Part shown: positions 46,897-55,663 of the stretch, in pieces
How positions within the stretch are numbered: the stretch's first letter is position 1
How the letters are laid out: each line of letters opens with the position of its first letter
Origin: Flavobacterium salilacus subsp. salilacus
GTDB taxonomy: Bacteria > Bacteroidota > Bacteroidia > Flavobacteriales > Flavobacteriaceae
Reading direction: 5' to 3'
Assembly: GCF_004634195.1 (NCBI RefSeq)
Contig: NZ_SKBP01000001.1
Span: forward strand, 558,001 to 622,000
Length of the DNA stretch: 64,000 nt
Made by a program: the position numbers and the translations under genes
Notes under the pieces: model-generated
Seen by the model: the letters and a program-made list of their open reading frames with translations, nothing else
What the model was told of the DNA's origin: nothing
Databases searched by the model: none

Positions 46897-46940
46897 AATA
46901 ATTTTACTTTTTTAAAAACAGTATGATTTTTTTGAGATTT

Positions 46941-46957
46941 GTGTGTAACTAACACAC
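46941..46957. promoter_or_regulatory. palindrome upstream of the second efflux operon, candidate operator
   Basis: GTGTGT and ACACAC separated by five bases, 45 bases before the adaptor start. No promoter consensus is clear in this gap. Confidence 0.35.
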
Positions 46958-47024
46958 GCTTTCAGCACCCTGTAGGCTATATGCTACGGAGAATACTGAA
47001 CAGTTAAAATGACAGAGAGATGGG

Positions 47025-47041
47025 GGGCAATATAATTGCCC
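47025..47041. other. short hairpin between the small secreted protein and the efflux genes
   Basis: GGGCAAT-ATA-ATTGCCC, a perfect 7-bp stem with a 3-base loop, 16 bases after the stop codon of the 140-residue gene. No T-run follows, so it may be a processing or stability element rather than a terminator. Confidence 0.45.
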
Positions 47042-47056
47042 TACCGGGTTTTTAAA

Positions 47057-47479
47057 TCATAGCCTGATTACCCGAAATGTAATATATCTGCTTGAGGATA
47101 TAAAATAGAAGAATTGCTTATGCAGGGATAAGCGTTTTTTTATGTGGTAAGAAAAATATTGTGAAGCCTGGGTGCAAAAAGAGGAAGTAAAGTAGTTATT
47201 GATTGCTAAACACTTCCTGAAAGAAGTCAATTTTTCCTCTTCGGTCTCGCTGTCGTCTATTGCCAGCCATTCAAAGTCTTCCTGCTCTATATCAGAGAGT
47301 ACGTACTTGATAATGAAATCCTGACCTTCATAATCCGGATTAACAGTTTCGGAACTTTCAATTTTTTTTACTGAATGGTCATTACTATAACCCGTGTACA
47401 CATTTGCATATAATGCACTCTTTCCTCCTAAAAGGAAGATTGTAAGTAACAGGAAAAATCTAACCAACAGTTTTTTCAT
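47057..47479 (-). CDS. small secreted protein upstream of the efflux operon, unknown function
   Basis: A 140-residue product with a clear signal peptide (MKKLLVRFFLLLTIFLLGG to ALYAN), an acidic middle (SDIEQEDFEWLAIDDSETEEEK) and a basic aromatic C-terminus ending SRYITFRVIRL. No domain is recognised. It has a full promoter and lies 160 bases before the adaptor gene on the same strand, so it may be the first gene of the efflux transcript. It could be a periplasmic accessory or sensor of the pump; this is inferred from place only. Confidence 0.75.
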   Translation of the reverse strand: MKKLLVRFFLLLTIFLLGGKSALYANVYTGYSNDHSVKKIESSETVNPDYEGQDFIIKYVLSDIEQEDFEWLAIDDSETEEEKLTSFRKCLAINNYFTSSFCTQASQYFSYHIKKRLSLHKQFFYFISSSRYITFRVIRL

Positions 47480-47487
47480 ATCGATGG

Positions 47488-47519
47488 CAAAATTAGTTAA
47501 AGTTGCTTATACCGCCAAA
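47488..47519 (-). promoter_or_regulatory. promoter of the 140-residue protein and perhaps the efflux operon
   Basis: On the minus strand TTTG (47519-47516), a 20-base spacer and TAATTTTG (47495-47488): both elements match the Bacteroidetes consensus. Transcription would start only a few bases before the ATG at 47479. Confidence 0.7.
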
Positions 47520-47767
47520 GAATGTGCTATTAAATAAAATATAATATCAGGAGGTAATTTTTTGTGGTTATTTTCTTGATATCAAGCAGATAATGGGTTT
47601 GCAGAATAAATATAAATACGGGTATTGAGCTAACTTTTATGCATAAAAAAGTAGGGCTGTAAATTTTTACTCGGCACTATTCTCCATTTCGCTTTTGCAC
47701 CTATATTTAAACAGCTACTTCTTAAACATATGTAATGTGTAATATCCCGTTTCTTTCCATAAAAATA

Positions 47768-47796
47768 CCCCCAAATAGTATTTAACTTTTTGGGGG
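47768..47796 (-). terminator. terminator of tRNA-Leu
   Basis: CCCCCAAA (47768-47775) pairs with TTTGGGGG (47789-47796); T-rich on the minus-strand exit side. Confidence 0.8.
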
Positions 47797-47821
47797 CAGT
47801 TCACATTGAAGTTTTTTTCAG

Positions 47822-47901
47822 TACCTGGAGTGGGAATCGAACCCACACACCTAAGTACACGAGTTTGAGTCGTGCGCGTCTACCAATTCCGCCATCCAGG
47901 C
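47822..47901 (-). tRNA. tRNA-Leu (CAA)
   Basis: Minus-strand cloverleaf with acceptor GCCTGGA / TCCAGGT, anticodon stem CACGA/TCGTG around CTCAAAC (anticodon CAA), a long variable arm as in class II tRNAs, T-loop TTCGATT and discriminator A. Pair 1-72 is G-T. No CCA is encoded. Confidence 0.95.
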
Positions 47902-47921
47902 ATTTAGTTTATTTGTGGGTG

Positions 47922-47929
47922 CAAATGTA
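47922..47929 (-). promoter_or_regulatory. -7 promoter element of tRNA-Leu
   Basis: Minus-strand TACATTTG, exact consensus, 21 bases before the tRNA; a TTG lies 17 bases upstream of it. Confidence 0.6.
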
Positions 47930-47993
47930 AAAATTTTTATTTAATTCAAGGAAAAATACATGATAAATTACTTCCGTACTTAAATTAAATTCC

Positions 47994-48001
47994 TAAATTT
48001 G
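47994..48001 (+). promoter_or_regulatory. -7 promoter element of prs
   Basis: TAAATTTG, exact consensus, 52 bases before the prs ATG. Confidence 0.55.
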
Positions 48002-48053
48002 CACCTCATTATAAAAAGCAACTCTAACTAACTACGAAACAACTGTTTAAAAA

Positions 48054-48995
48054 ATGTCATACCACGAGCCCGAAGCGAAAATATTTGCATGCTCTAAAAG
48101 TGTGTACTTAGCCGAAAAAATAGCCGAAAGCTATGGAGTACCGCTGGGCAAAATTACGTTCTCTAAATATAGCGACGGCGAATTTCAGCCTTCATTTGAA
48201 GAATCTATCAGAGGGTTAAGGGTATTTCTTGTATGTTCCACATTCCCGAATTCGGATAACCTAATGGAGCTTTTACTGATGATAGATGCTGCCAAAAGGG
48301 CTTCGGCAAGACATATAACCGCTGTTATTCCCTACTTTGGCTGGGCAAGACAAGACCGGAAAGATAAGCCGAGAGTGCCGATAGGGGCAAAACTGGTAGC
48401 TAAATTGCTTGAAGCAGCAGGTGCAACAAGAATTATGACGATGGATTTGCATGCTGACCAGATACAGGGCTTTTTTGAAAAACCGGTAGATCACTTATTT
48501 GCATCAACCATATTCTTACCGCATGTTAAGGGTTTGAATCTGGAAAATCTGACAATTGCTTCTCCTGATATGGGTGGCTCTAAAAGAGCCTATGCTTACT
48601 CTAAATTCCTGCAAAGCGATGTAGTAATATGCTACAAACACCGCAAAGCTGCCAATGTGGTAGAAGCTATGGAACTTATAGGGGAAGTGAAAGGACGTAA
48701 TGTGATACTGGTAGATGATATGATAGACACAGGCGGAACGCTGGCAAAAGCTGCCGACCTGATGATAGATAAAGGAGCATTGAGTGTGAGAGCAATATGT
48801 ACACACGCTATACTATCAGGCGATGCTTACGAAAAAATAGAAAATTCCAAACTGTCAGAACTTATTGTGACCGACAGCATACCGCTGCAAAAACAAAGCA
48901 GCAAAATAAAAGTAATAACCTGTGCCGACTTGTTTGCAGATGTAATGCACAAAGTACACCTGAACAACTCGATAAGCGGGAAATTTTTAATGTAA
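48054..48995 (+). CDS. prs: ribose-phosphate pyrophosphokinase
   Basis: A 313-residue enzyme that makes PRPP from ribose 5-phosphate and ATP. Motifs: GVPLGKITFSKYSDGEF, MTMDLHADQIQGFF and the PRPP loop VILVDDMIDTGGTL. The start MSYHEPEAKIFA fits the family. It is followed by rplY after 30 bases. Confidence 0.97.
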   Translation: MSYHEPEAKIFACSKSVYLAEKIAESYGVPLGKITFSKYSDGEFQPSFEESIRGLRVFLVCSTFPNSDNLMELLLMIDAAKRASARHITAVIPYFGWARQDRKDKPRVPIGAKLVAKLLEAAGATRIMTMDLHADQIQGFFEKPVDHLFASTIFLPHVKGLNLENLTIASPDMGGSKRAYAYSKFLQSDVVICYKHRKAANVVEAMELIGEVKGRNVILVDDMIDTGGTLAKAADLMIDKGALSVRAICTHAILSGDAYEKIENSKLSELIVTDSIPLQKQSSKIKVITCADLFADVMHKVHLNNSISGKFLM

Positions 48996-49025
48996 TTTAT
49001 TATTTATTAACTATATTTTATTTCA

Positions 49026-49628
49026 ATGAAATCAATTACGATCAACGGATCTGAAAGAGAAAGCGTGGGTAAAGCGGCAACGCGTACGGCACGTAATGCT
49101 GGAATGGTTCCTTGCGTGTTATACGGAGGAGAACAACCAGTACATTTTACTGCAGAAGAAAAGGCTTTTAAAAACCTTGTTTACACTCCAAACGTGCACA
49201 CTGTAGTAATTGACCTTGCAGGAAAAACGTATAACGCTATCTTACAAGACATACAGTTTCATCCTGTATCAGATAAAATCCTTCATATGGATTTCTATCA
49301 ATTACATGAAGATAAAGAAATCACTATGGAAGTTCCTGTTAAAATCAAAGGAACATCTCCGGGTGTACTTGGTGGTGGTGTACTTCGCCTTAACCAGCGT
49401 AAACTTAAGGTGAGAGCATTACCTGCTAACCTTCCTGATTATGTTGAAGCTGACATTTCGGGACTTGAAATGGGTAACAAACTTTATGTTACTAAAATTG
49501 AAACTGACAATTTCAAATTACTTCACCCGGATAACACCGTGGTTGCACAAGTAAGAATTTCACGTGCTGCTATGAAGGCTGCACAAGAAGCTGCAAAAGC
49601 GGAAAAAACAGCAGGAAAGAAAAAATAA
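49026..49628 (+). CDS. rplY: 50S ribosomal protein L25 / general stress protein Ctc
   Basis: A 200-residue protein of the long (Ctc-type) L25 family that binds 5S rRNA. The N-terminal L25 domain has [17 protein letters not shown] and [11 protein letters not shown]; the C-terminal TL5/Ctc beta domain follows, and the tail is alanine- and lysine-rich. In flavobacteria pth commonly follows directly; here pth is 7.8 kb away, across the accessory island. Confidence 0.95.
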   Translation: MKSITINGSERESVGKAATRTARNAGMVPCVLYGGEQPVHFTAEEKAFKNLVYTPNVHTVVIDLAGKTYNAILQDIQFHPVSDKILHMDFYQLHEDKEITMEVPVKIKGTSPGVLGGGVLRLNQRKLKVRALPANLPDYVEADISGLEMGNKLYVTKIETDNFKLLHPDNTVVAQVRISRAAMKAAQEAAKAEKTAGKKK

Positions 49629-49648
49629 TTCCTCCTTTTTCAAGATAC

Positions 49649-49676
49649 AAAAGCGCACCGAATGGTGCGCTTTTTT
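49649..49676. terminator. bidirectional terminator after rplY
   Basis: AAAAGCGCACC (49649-49659), GAAT, GGTGCGCTTTT (49664-49674) with more T on the plus side and A on the other. It separates rplY from the converging island genes. Confidence 0.92.
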
Positions 49677-49689
49677 TATAAATCAATTT

Positions 49690-52323
49690 CTAAAATCTAT
49701 ACTTAAAGGTCATTAAAACATAGCGGGGTAATAGCCTGTAAGAGTTTGTCGAATAACCAATATCACTTACACTATAGGTAGTAAAAACATTAGTATCAAA
49801 TAAATTGCGCCCATCAAGACCTATTGAGTACTTTTGTTTTTCAAAAGAATACAAGGCTTCTAAATCAGCAAAAAAGTAGTTGTTATAGCTATCGACACCG
49901 CCAAAATTATAATGTTCTGTTTTTAACTGAACGTTGAAATTCTCGCTGATAACGTATTTTAAATCCAGGTAACTGAATTTGGATGTGTTTCGGAAAGTAT
50001 TGTCTGATTTTACCTGAGAGAAGTCCCACTCTGTAGCGATATTAAAATTAAAGGCAGATTTAAAATTACTTCCCCAACCAAGAGTAAAAGACTGATGATA
50101 GGATGTATTCTTTCTTAGTCCTGAATTGTTGTACTGATTATAATAAATCGCGCGACCTGCATCACCTTCCAGTTTTACCGTTCCTTTTAACTTTCTTATT
50201 ACGTAATGTGAACTAAACCTAACCCCAATTCTGTCGCCTCCCCTTATTATAAAAGCATCAGAGAGAGATGTATTTTGATCCAGTTGGCTGCGGTATGTTA
50301 CAACATCGTTTTGCCTGGAGTAACTTAACCCTGCTGAGAACTGATAGCGATTTAAGTAGTGTTTTGTGGTAAAATCTAAACTCGCATTTGAACTTTCCCA
50401 CTGATTAAAATAACCCAACCCTCTACTAAAACTACGTGAAGAGGTTAACAAATAGCTATCGTTTACCTGTAACAAATCACTATTAGTAACATTATAGCTG
50501 TACATAGCACTGAATATGTTATCAGGATTTAACCGCCACGAAGCATTGAGTGTCGGGTTTACAATAAAAGGATTTTGAGTTTTGGTATCGCCTTCACTGT
50601 TTTGAAAACGATTAAAAAGCTGGTGTATGTTTACAGTGCCTCCTAAAGAGAACTGCTTAAATTTAAATGTATAGCCACTTCTGGCATAGAGGTCGCCCAC
50701 ACTGTATGAAATGTCTGATTGGAAATCGGCTGGATTTGTGGTGTTATTACCTGCAAAGAGGCTAAAGCGGGTAGTAAGATCATCGTTATTATAGTCGTAG
50801 CCTACTGCAAAACTTATAAGATCATCATTTTTTTGTTTAAGCCGAAAATCTGCCTGTAAGCCTGCATATTCTTTGTTACTTTTAACATCGTTGCCTACCG
50901 CATCAACAGTATCAGAAGCAAACAAATCCCCTAATAAATAATCATTGATGCCATAATTTTGCGGTAGCTTGTCCGTAAAAAAGCGAGTTTTTAGTAATAC
51001 GATATTCCGGTCGTTCCATTTATGAGTATAAGTTGCCTTTTGGTCAAAATACGTATTCTTAGTCTCTAATGTTTCGCGGGTACTTGTCCCGTTGAAGGTA
51101 TAATCGTTTTTATAGTCTGATTTTCCGGCATTAAAAGTAGTGGATGATTGTACCATTTGAGTTGCCGAAACATCGTAATTAAATAAAGCGTTTACATAAC
51201 TCCGGCTCAATTTATCACGAGAGTTATTGATCTCACTATTTTCAAAAAACGTTCCTTGAAAATCGGTTACACTATACGAGTTGTGAAAAGCATCCTGCTC
51301 ATCAAAACCTAAAAAGCCAATGAGTTTCAGTTTGGCGTTATCACTCAGCGGAAAAATAGTACTCAATGTCGCCACTTCGGCATTGTTAAAGCGGGTACGA
51401 TCTTCGCCCAGTCGTGATGAGCCGATACCCATGCCCATTATCTTTGAGGCACGATACCCATGACCGATAGATTCTAAATCTACCGAGTTAGAAACCATTG
51501 CATCGACATTACCCGTTTTATCATACCCGGCATTGTTGAAGGATGTGGTCAAAAAGGTTTTATATTTTTCGGCAAAATGCATCAGATTACCTGTCGCCAG
51601 GTAACGGTTGCGCTCGCCATATCCTATTTCAATATTGCCAAACCATAAATTTTTATACGCTTCATCTATGGTCAGGTTAAGTGCTACCGCGTTACTATCC
51701 TCAATCCCTTTGAGTAATTTATTGTTGGAATAGTTTTGTAACACCTCCACTTTATCCAGTGGTTTGTTGGGCATGTTTCTGGTAAGGAGTGAGTAGCCTT
51801 TATTAAAAAGGTCATCTCCGTCAACCATTACTTTTTCGATAGGTCTATCGTTATATTTTATCGTGCCATCTTTTTCTATAACGATACCCGGTATGTTTTT
51901 AAGCAGGTCTTCGACCACTACTTCTGAGCCAGTACTTAGTGCTTTAGCGTCAAAAACCAACGTATCGCCGCGCAATACTACAGGCTGTTCATATTTAATA
52001 ACAACTTCTTTAAGTTCTTCGCTGCGAAGTTTGAGCGTAAAATTTTGAACCCGTTTTTCCTTGTCTTTTAGTAGTATGGTAAGACTTTGTTTTTGATACC
52101 CTAAGTAGTTTGCTTCCAGGGTATAACTTCCTGATTCAACTTCAAGAGTATAGCCTCCATCCTTATCGGTAATGGTATAGGTAATGATTTGACCAGTCGT
52201 ACTTTTTAAAAGTATAGATGCGCCTGACAGGGTTTCGGTAGATTCATCACTAACCTTACCGTTAATTGTAGATTGTGAAAATGCTGAGATTGCACAGAGA
52301 AATAAAATAAAAATGTATTTCAT
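49690..52323 (-). CDS. outer-membrane protein with carboxypeptidase-regulatory, plug and beta-barrel domains
   Basis: An 877-residue outer-membrane protein. Signal peptide (LCAISAFSQ), then a carboxypeptidase-D regulatory-like domain (STINGKVSDESTETLSGASIL, residues ~18-100, quoted in part), a TonB-receptor-like plug (VVVEDLLKNIPGIVI, ~138-152; EKVMVDGDDLF), and a long beta-barrel ending in FKYRF. It begins 8 bases after the stop of a GLPGLI gene. It is the last gene of the island on this strand. It resembles TonB-dependent receptors, but no clear TonB box is visible, so energy coupling is unsure. A truncated relative lies at 55440-55655. Confidence 0.85.
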   Translation of the reverse strand: MKYIFILFLCAISAFSQSTINGKVSDESTETLSGASILLKSTTGQIITYTITDKDGGYTLEVESGSYTLEANYLGYQKQSLTILLKDKEKRVQNFTLKLRSEELKEVVIKYEQPVVLRGDTLVFDAKALSTGSEVVVEDLLKNIPGIVIEKDGTIKYNDRPIEKVMVDGDDLFNKGYSLLTRNMPNKPLDKVEVLQNYSNNKLLKGIEDSNAVALNLTIDEAYKNLWFGNIEIGYGERNRYLATGNLMHFAEKYKTFLTTSFNNAGYDKTGNVDAMVSNSVDLESIGHGYRASKIMGMGIGSSRLGEDRTRFNNAEVATLSTIFPLSDNAKLKLIGFLGFDEQDAFHNSYSVTDFQGTFFENSEINNSRDKLSRSYVNALFNYDVSATQMVQSSTTFNAGKSDYKNDYTFNGTSTRETLETKNTYFDQKATYTHKWNDRNIVLLKTRFFTDKLPQNYGINDYLLGDLFASDTVDAVGNDVKSNKEYAGLQADFRLKQKNDDLISFAVGYDYNNDDLTTRFSLFAGNNTTNPADFQSDISYSVGDLYARSGYTFKFKQFSLGGTVNIHQLFNRFQNSEGDTKTQNPFIVNPTLNASWRLNPDNIFSAMYSYNVTNSDLLQVNDSYLLTSSRSFSRGLGYFNQWESSNASLDFTTKHYLNRYQFSAGLSYSRQNDVVTYRSQLDQNTSLSDAFIIRGGDRIGVRFSSHYVIRKLKGTVKLEGDAGRAIYYNQYNNSGLRKNTSYHQSFTLGWGSNFKSAFNFNIATEWDFSQVKSDNTFRNTSKFSYLDLKYVISENFNVQLKTEHYNFGGVDSYNNYFFADLEALYSFEKQKYSIGLDGRNLFDTNVFTTYSVSDIGYSTNSYRLLPRYVLMTFKYRF

Positions 52324-52331
52324 TCATATAG

Positions 52332-53108
52332 CTATTCTTCCCATTCGTATTTCGTTTCCATACCATTATTCGGCACAGGAACATCTTGAAGGTCAGGGTT
52401 GTTTTTAACAGCTTCTGCATGAATATTATCACGATATTCTTGTGTATCTATTAAAAATTGCCTGTAGGATATGGGGTTTTTGTTTTTTGTTTTTATTAAA
52501 GTATTAAAGTCTTCCTCAAAAATAGCATTTTTTTTAAATTCTATTTTAACTGCTCTGTATGTATATCTATTTGTTGCATCATAAGCCTCAAGAATTAATC
52601 CCGGCAGCCCATACAATTTCCAAGGACCAAAAGGCAATGGCACTTCTGTAGTAAACCAAGCAGTCCATTCTCTGCCACGAAAAGAAACCGTAGCTTTAGT
52701 ACAAGAAAAGCCTTCTATTGTTTTACTCTCGTTGGTTATAGTCCAGTCTAGATTTTGATAATCATCCTGTATTAAAAACCTATTAGCTCCGATTGATTCA
52801 AAAAATAATATTTCCTGTTTATTGCGATTAACCTTTAAGTAAGGCTCAAGAAAATGCGTTTTGGTTGAAGTACTGAGTGACTCATACACAAGACCATCGT
52901 TAGTATTGACATCACTTCTTGTAGCATTTTCGTTTGGTTTTTCATGAAATAAAGAAATATCTTTATCAATATATAACGTAGTATAATATGACGTAGGAAA
53001 ATCTGAATTGCTAAAAAAACGATATTCTACCTGTGCGCTGGCAACTTTTTGACTTTGACCAAAAACAGGATAGCATAATAAAGCAAAAAAATATAAAAAT
53101 AGTCTCAT
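52332..53108 (-). CDS. GLPGLI-family secreted protein, paralogue 1
   Basis: A 258-residue protein with a signal peptide (MRLFLYFFALLCYPVFGQ) and the family-defining motif GPWKLYGLPGLILEAYD near residues 165-181. The GLPGLI family is widespread in Bacteroidetes and has no known function. The C-terminus is KYEWEE, shared by all four paralogues here. The start is taken at ATG 53108; the frame opens two codons earlier at TTG. It lies between paralogue 2 and the outer-membrane protein gene. Confidence 0.9.
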   Translation of the reverse strand: MRLFLYFFALLCYPVFGQSQKVASAQVEYRFFSNSDFPTSYYTTLYIDKDISLFHEKPNENATRSDVNTNDGLVYESLSTSTKTHFLEPYLKVNRNKQEILFFESIGANRFLIQDDYQNLDWTITNESKTIEGFSCTKATVSFRGREWTAWFTTEVPLPFGPWKLYGLPGLILEAYDATNRYTYRAVKIEFKKNAIFEEDFNTLIKTKNKNPISYRQFLIDTQEYRDNIHAEAVKNNPDLQDVPVPNNGMETKYEWEE

Positions 53109-53220
53109 AGGCAATATTGATTAAAACGCGAAGGAATAAACCTCCTAATCAATTAAATCCAATGATAGGAAATAATAGTTAAAAGTAGGTGTTGTTCCGC
53201 TATTCTTCCCATTCATATTT
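53075..53220. repeat. direct repeat at GLPGLI gene boundaries, copy 1
   Basis: A 146-bp segment covering the signal-peptide codons of paralogue 1, the intergenic gap, and the last codons of paralogue 2. It matches 53952-54097 (offset 877) with only two differences that I can see. It marks a tandem duplication of one gene plus gap. Confidence 0.88.
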
Positions 53221-53985
53221 CTTTTCATGAGGAAGTCTATACCTTACACGGGATTTAACAATCTTTCCGTTAGGAAGTGTAATGTCTTGATTTGAACTCA
53301 TGTTAATACCTTTACTACGTAACTGAGCATTAGCATTTTCAATGAATTCTTCTTCCATCTCCAAAAGTTTTCTAATAAAAATAGGCTCTTTATTTTTTGT
53401 TTTTACTAATGTTTTAAACTCTTGATTAAAAATTGAATCTTTTTCATATTTTATTTTCTCCATACGGAATACATTTTCTTTTTCATCATCGTAAGCTTCT
53501 ATAATCAAACCAGGTAATCCATATAGTTTCCACGGGCCGTAAGGTAATGGTATTTCCGGAGTAAACCATACTATCCAGTTTGTATCACGAAAAGTCATGG
53601 TAGCTTTGGTACATTCATATCCCCCTATGTTTTGGGTTTCGTTGCTGATATTCCAATTATGTTTATAATAAGTATCTTCTACCAAGAATTTATGCCCTCC
53701 AGCCCTGTCAAAAAAAAGTATTTCTTGCTTTGAATGGTCAATTCTCATGAAATACATATTATCTACATCCTTAGTCATAACTCTTTGATCTTCTTCGCTT
53801 TTATAAACTTTTGTATTCGTTTTAGGATTATATATAGTAATTGTATTATTTACAAAAACTGTTGCGTCCAGCGTATTTGGAAAAAAGCCATTGTTATACT
53901 TTTTGTATTCTATTACTGCATTGAGTATATTCTGACTAAATAGAGGATAAGATAATAAAGCAAAAAAATATAAAAATAATCTCAT
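53200..53985 (-). CDS. GLPGLI-family secreted protein, paralogue 2
   Basis: A 261-residue protein. The signal peptide MRLFLYFFALLSYPLFSQ is nearly the same as in paralogue 1, while the middle has diverged strongly. The motif GPWKLYGLPGLIIEAYD and the tail KKYEWEE are kept. It has a longer C-terminal insertion (RSKGINMSSNQDITLPNG). The gene is one unit of the 877-bp tandem duplication. The start used is ATG 53985. Confidence 0.9.
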   Translation of the reverse strand: MRLFLYFFALLSYPLFSQNILNAVIEYKKYNNGFFPNTLDATVFVNNTITIYNPKTNTKVYKSEEDQRVMTKDVDNMYFMRIDHSKQEILFFDRAGGHKFLVEDTYYKHNWNISNETQNIGGYECTKATMTFRDTNWIVWFTPEIPLPYGPWKLYGLPGLIIEAYDDEKENVFRMEKIKYEKDSIFNQEFKTLVKTKNKEPIFIRKLLEMEEEFIENANAQLRSKGINMSSNQDITLPNGKIVKSRVRYRLPHEKKYEWEE

Positions 53986-54097
53986 AGGCAATATTGATTA
54001 TAACGCGAAGGAATAAACCTCCTAATCAATTAAATCCAATGATAGGAAATAATAGTTAAAAGTAGGTGTTGTTCCGCTATTCTTCCCATTCATATTT
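53952..54097. repeat. direct repeat at GLPGLI gene boundaries, copy 2
   Basis: Partner of 53075-53220; it covers the start of paralogue 2, the gap, and the last codons of paralogue 3. Confidence 0.88.
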
Positions 54098-54853
54098 TAG
54101 CTCCATACCATTACGAGGTGCTTTTTCTCTAGTTATTGAAAGATTTCTTTCTTGGCTTAGTTTTTTATACATATTCTCTATACTTTCTTCTCTATCAGCT
54201 AAGTACTGCTGATATGATATTGGCTTAGAGTTTTTTGTTACCATTAAAGAAGTAAATTCTTTATTTAGTATCTCATTTTTAGTGTACTCTACTTTAACTG
54301 CACGCATAGTGTATCTTTCTGTGGTATCATATGCCTCTAATATTAACCCTGGTAACCCATGTAATTTCCATGGGCCAACGGGAATAGAGATATCCGAAGA
54401 AAACCAAGCTATCCATTTTCTTCCCCTGTAAATAGTACTAGCTTTCGTACAAATAAAATTAGCAATAGTCTTTCTTTCTGCACTAACAATCCAGTCAAAC
54501 TTGTGGTAGTTATCCTCGATAAGATAAAAATTATTATTATTTAGTTCATCAAAAAAAAGGATTTCTTTTTTAGTCCTATCTATTTTTAATATCGGGTCAA
54601 AATAACTCTGAGAAATATTAAAATCAAGACCTGCTACTTTTGGAGAATTCTCTCGTTCTTCCCATTTTTGAATAGTACTATATTTCTCAACATATATTGA
54701 AATATCATTAGTAGCGTATAAAGTTGCATACAATTTTGTAGGAACATCTGTATTGTTAAATAGTTCATACTCTACTTGTATGGTAGAATTTATATCTTGA
54801 GAGAAATTGAATGTTGTATAAAGAGCAAATAAAAAAACTATAGCTAATTTCAT
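54077..54853 (-). CDS. GLPGLI-family secreted protein, paralogue 3
   Basis: A 258-residue protein with signal peptide (MKLAIVFLFALYTTFNFSQ), the motif GPWKLHGLPGLILEAYD and the tail LKYEWEE. Its N-terminus differs from paralogues 1 and 2. It lies 27 bases downstream of the small two-cysteine protein gene at 54881 and is probably co-transcribed with it. Confidence 0.9.
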   Translation of the reverse strand: MKLAIVFLFALYTTFNFSQDINSTIQVEYELFNNTDVPTKLYATLYATNDISIYVEKYSTIQKWEERENSPKVAGLDFNISQSYFDPILKIDRTKKEILFFDELNNNNFYLIEDNYHKFDWIVSAERKTIANFICTKASTIYRGRKWIAWFSSDISIPVGPWKLHGLPGLILEAYDTTERYTMRAVKVEYTKNEILNKEFTSLMVTKNSKPISYQQYLADREESIENMYKKLSQERNLSITREKAPRNGMELKYEWEE

Positions 54854-54880
54854 TCTTTTAATTATAAATAATTATTAATA

Positions 54881-55189
54881 CTAATAAAGCCAAGATGTTC
54901 CAGCCCATAAAACAGTACCAGATTGGTAGGCTGCTACCGCCGCCAGCGCTGTAGCTCTCAATGCTAGAGCACAATCGTTTTCAGTAGTGGCATTGGACAT
55001 CCCATAAACTGTCTCAAGAATATTTCCTTGACGATCTGTAATAATAAATCTAAATCCGCAAGGGGCAGCTACAGCTTCTTGCTTTAAAATTTCTTCAATA
55101 CTTTTTTGGTTTATAACTTTACCGTTCTCTGCAAAAGTTGAACCAGCAAATGCCAAACAGGCAGCTACACTAAAAATTACTTTTTTCAT
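54881..55189 (-). CDS. small secreted two-cysteine protein (C-x7-DRxGN-x16-C), member C
   Basis: A 102-residue product with a signal peptide (MKKVIFSVAACLAFAGSTFA). The mature part has CGFRFIITDRQGN and a second cysteine (NDC) exactly 28 residues after the first, followed by an alanine-rich hydrophobic stretch (ALALRATALAAVAAY) and TSWLY at the end. I know no family for it. Two other members in this window share the same spacing. It is the first gene of the left-hand module, right after the repeated leader, and 27 bases before a GLPGLI gene. Confidence 0.82.
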   Translation of the reverse strand: MKKVIFSVAACLAFAGSTFAENGKVINQKSIEEILKQEAVAAPCGFRFIITDRQGNILETVYGMSNATTENDCALALRATALAAVAAYQSGTVLWAGTSWLY

Positions 55190-55478
55190 AAAAAATTAAA
55201 ATTAAATGGTTAATAAATATTTAAAACAACAAGCTTGTTCAGTATTAATGCTAAACCAAGTTCACTTAACTCCTTTAAGAAACCAAGCGACTATTTTTAA
55301 TATGAAAAAATGCTTCTTGGGGTATGAATAACGTAATTTTCATAATTTTCGGTTTAGTTGGATAACCAATATTAGTGATTAAAATTTAAACACGCGACAA
55401 TAAAAATGTTAAATATTTAGTATTGTGGTATTTAAAAAATCAACTATGCTTTATTAAATATTTTAATTTTGCTTCTAT
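55158..55478. repeat. direct repeat of the module leader and pth promoter region, copy 1
   Basis: This aligns without gaps to 57091-57411 at a constant offset of 1933. The core (55187-55310) has one difference in about 124 bases; the rest is more diverged. It holds the palindrome AACAAGCTTGTT (55228-55239) and, at 55464-55471, TAATTTTG matching the pth -7 element TATCTTTG. It ends where the truncated outer-membrane gene begins. Confidence 0.88.
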
Positions 55479-55655
55479 AGCATAATTACCATCATTACCT
55501 GTAATAGTATGGCTTACAATTTTATCATCGGCATTTTTTATAATAACCGATGCGCCTGCAAGTACTTCTTTAGATATATTGGTTATTTTACCGTTAATTG
55601 TAGATTGTGCAGATGCTGCGATTGTAACAAAAAATAATAATAAAATGTATTTCAT
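55440..55655 (-). pseudogene. truncated outer-membrane protein gene (first ~62 codons)
   Basis: The frame encodes MKYILLLFFVTIAASAQ followed by STINGKITNISKEVLAGAS and ends after 71 residues. It aligns with the first ~61 residues of the 877-residue protein at 49690. The last 8-9 codons (LKYLIKHS) do not: they are the reverse complement of DNA that matches the region before pth. Like the full gene it begins 8 bases after a GLPGLI stop codon. It is the cut end of a tandem duplication. A short secreted fragment could still be made. Confidence 0.85.
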
Positions 55656-55663
55656 TTATATAG

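Larger units (their letters stand above)
47480..47821. other. intergenic region between the 140-residue gene and tRNA-Leu
   Basis: Apart from the promoter at its left end and the tRNA terminator at its right end, I see no gene, repeat or other RNA in this AT-rich stretch. Confidence 0.7.

Noticed and set aside
49690..52323. SusC/SusD-type nutrient uptake locus
   Set aside because: There is no SusD-like gene and the barrel protein lacks a clear TonB box; its partners are GLPGLI and small two-cysteine proteins instead.
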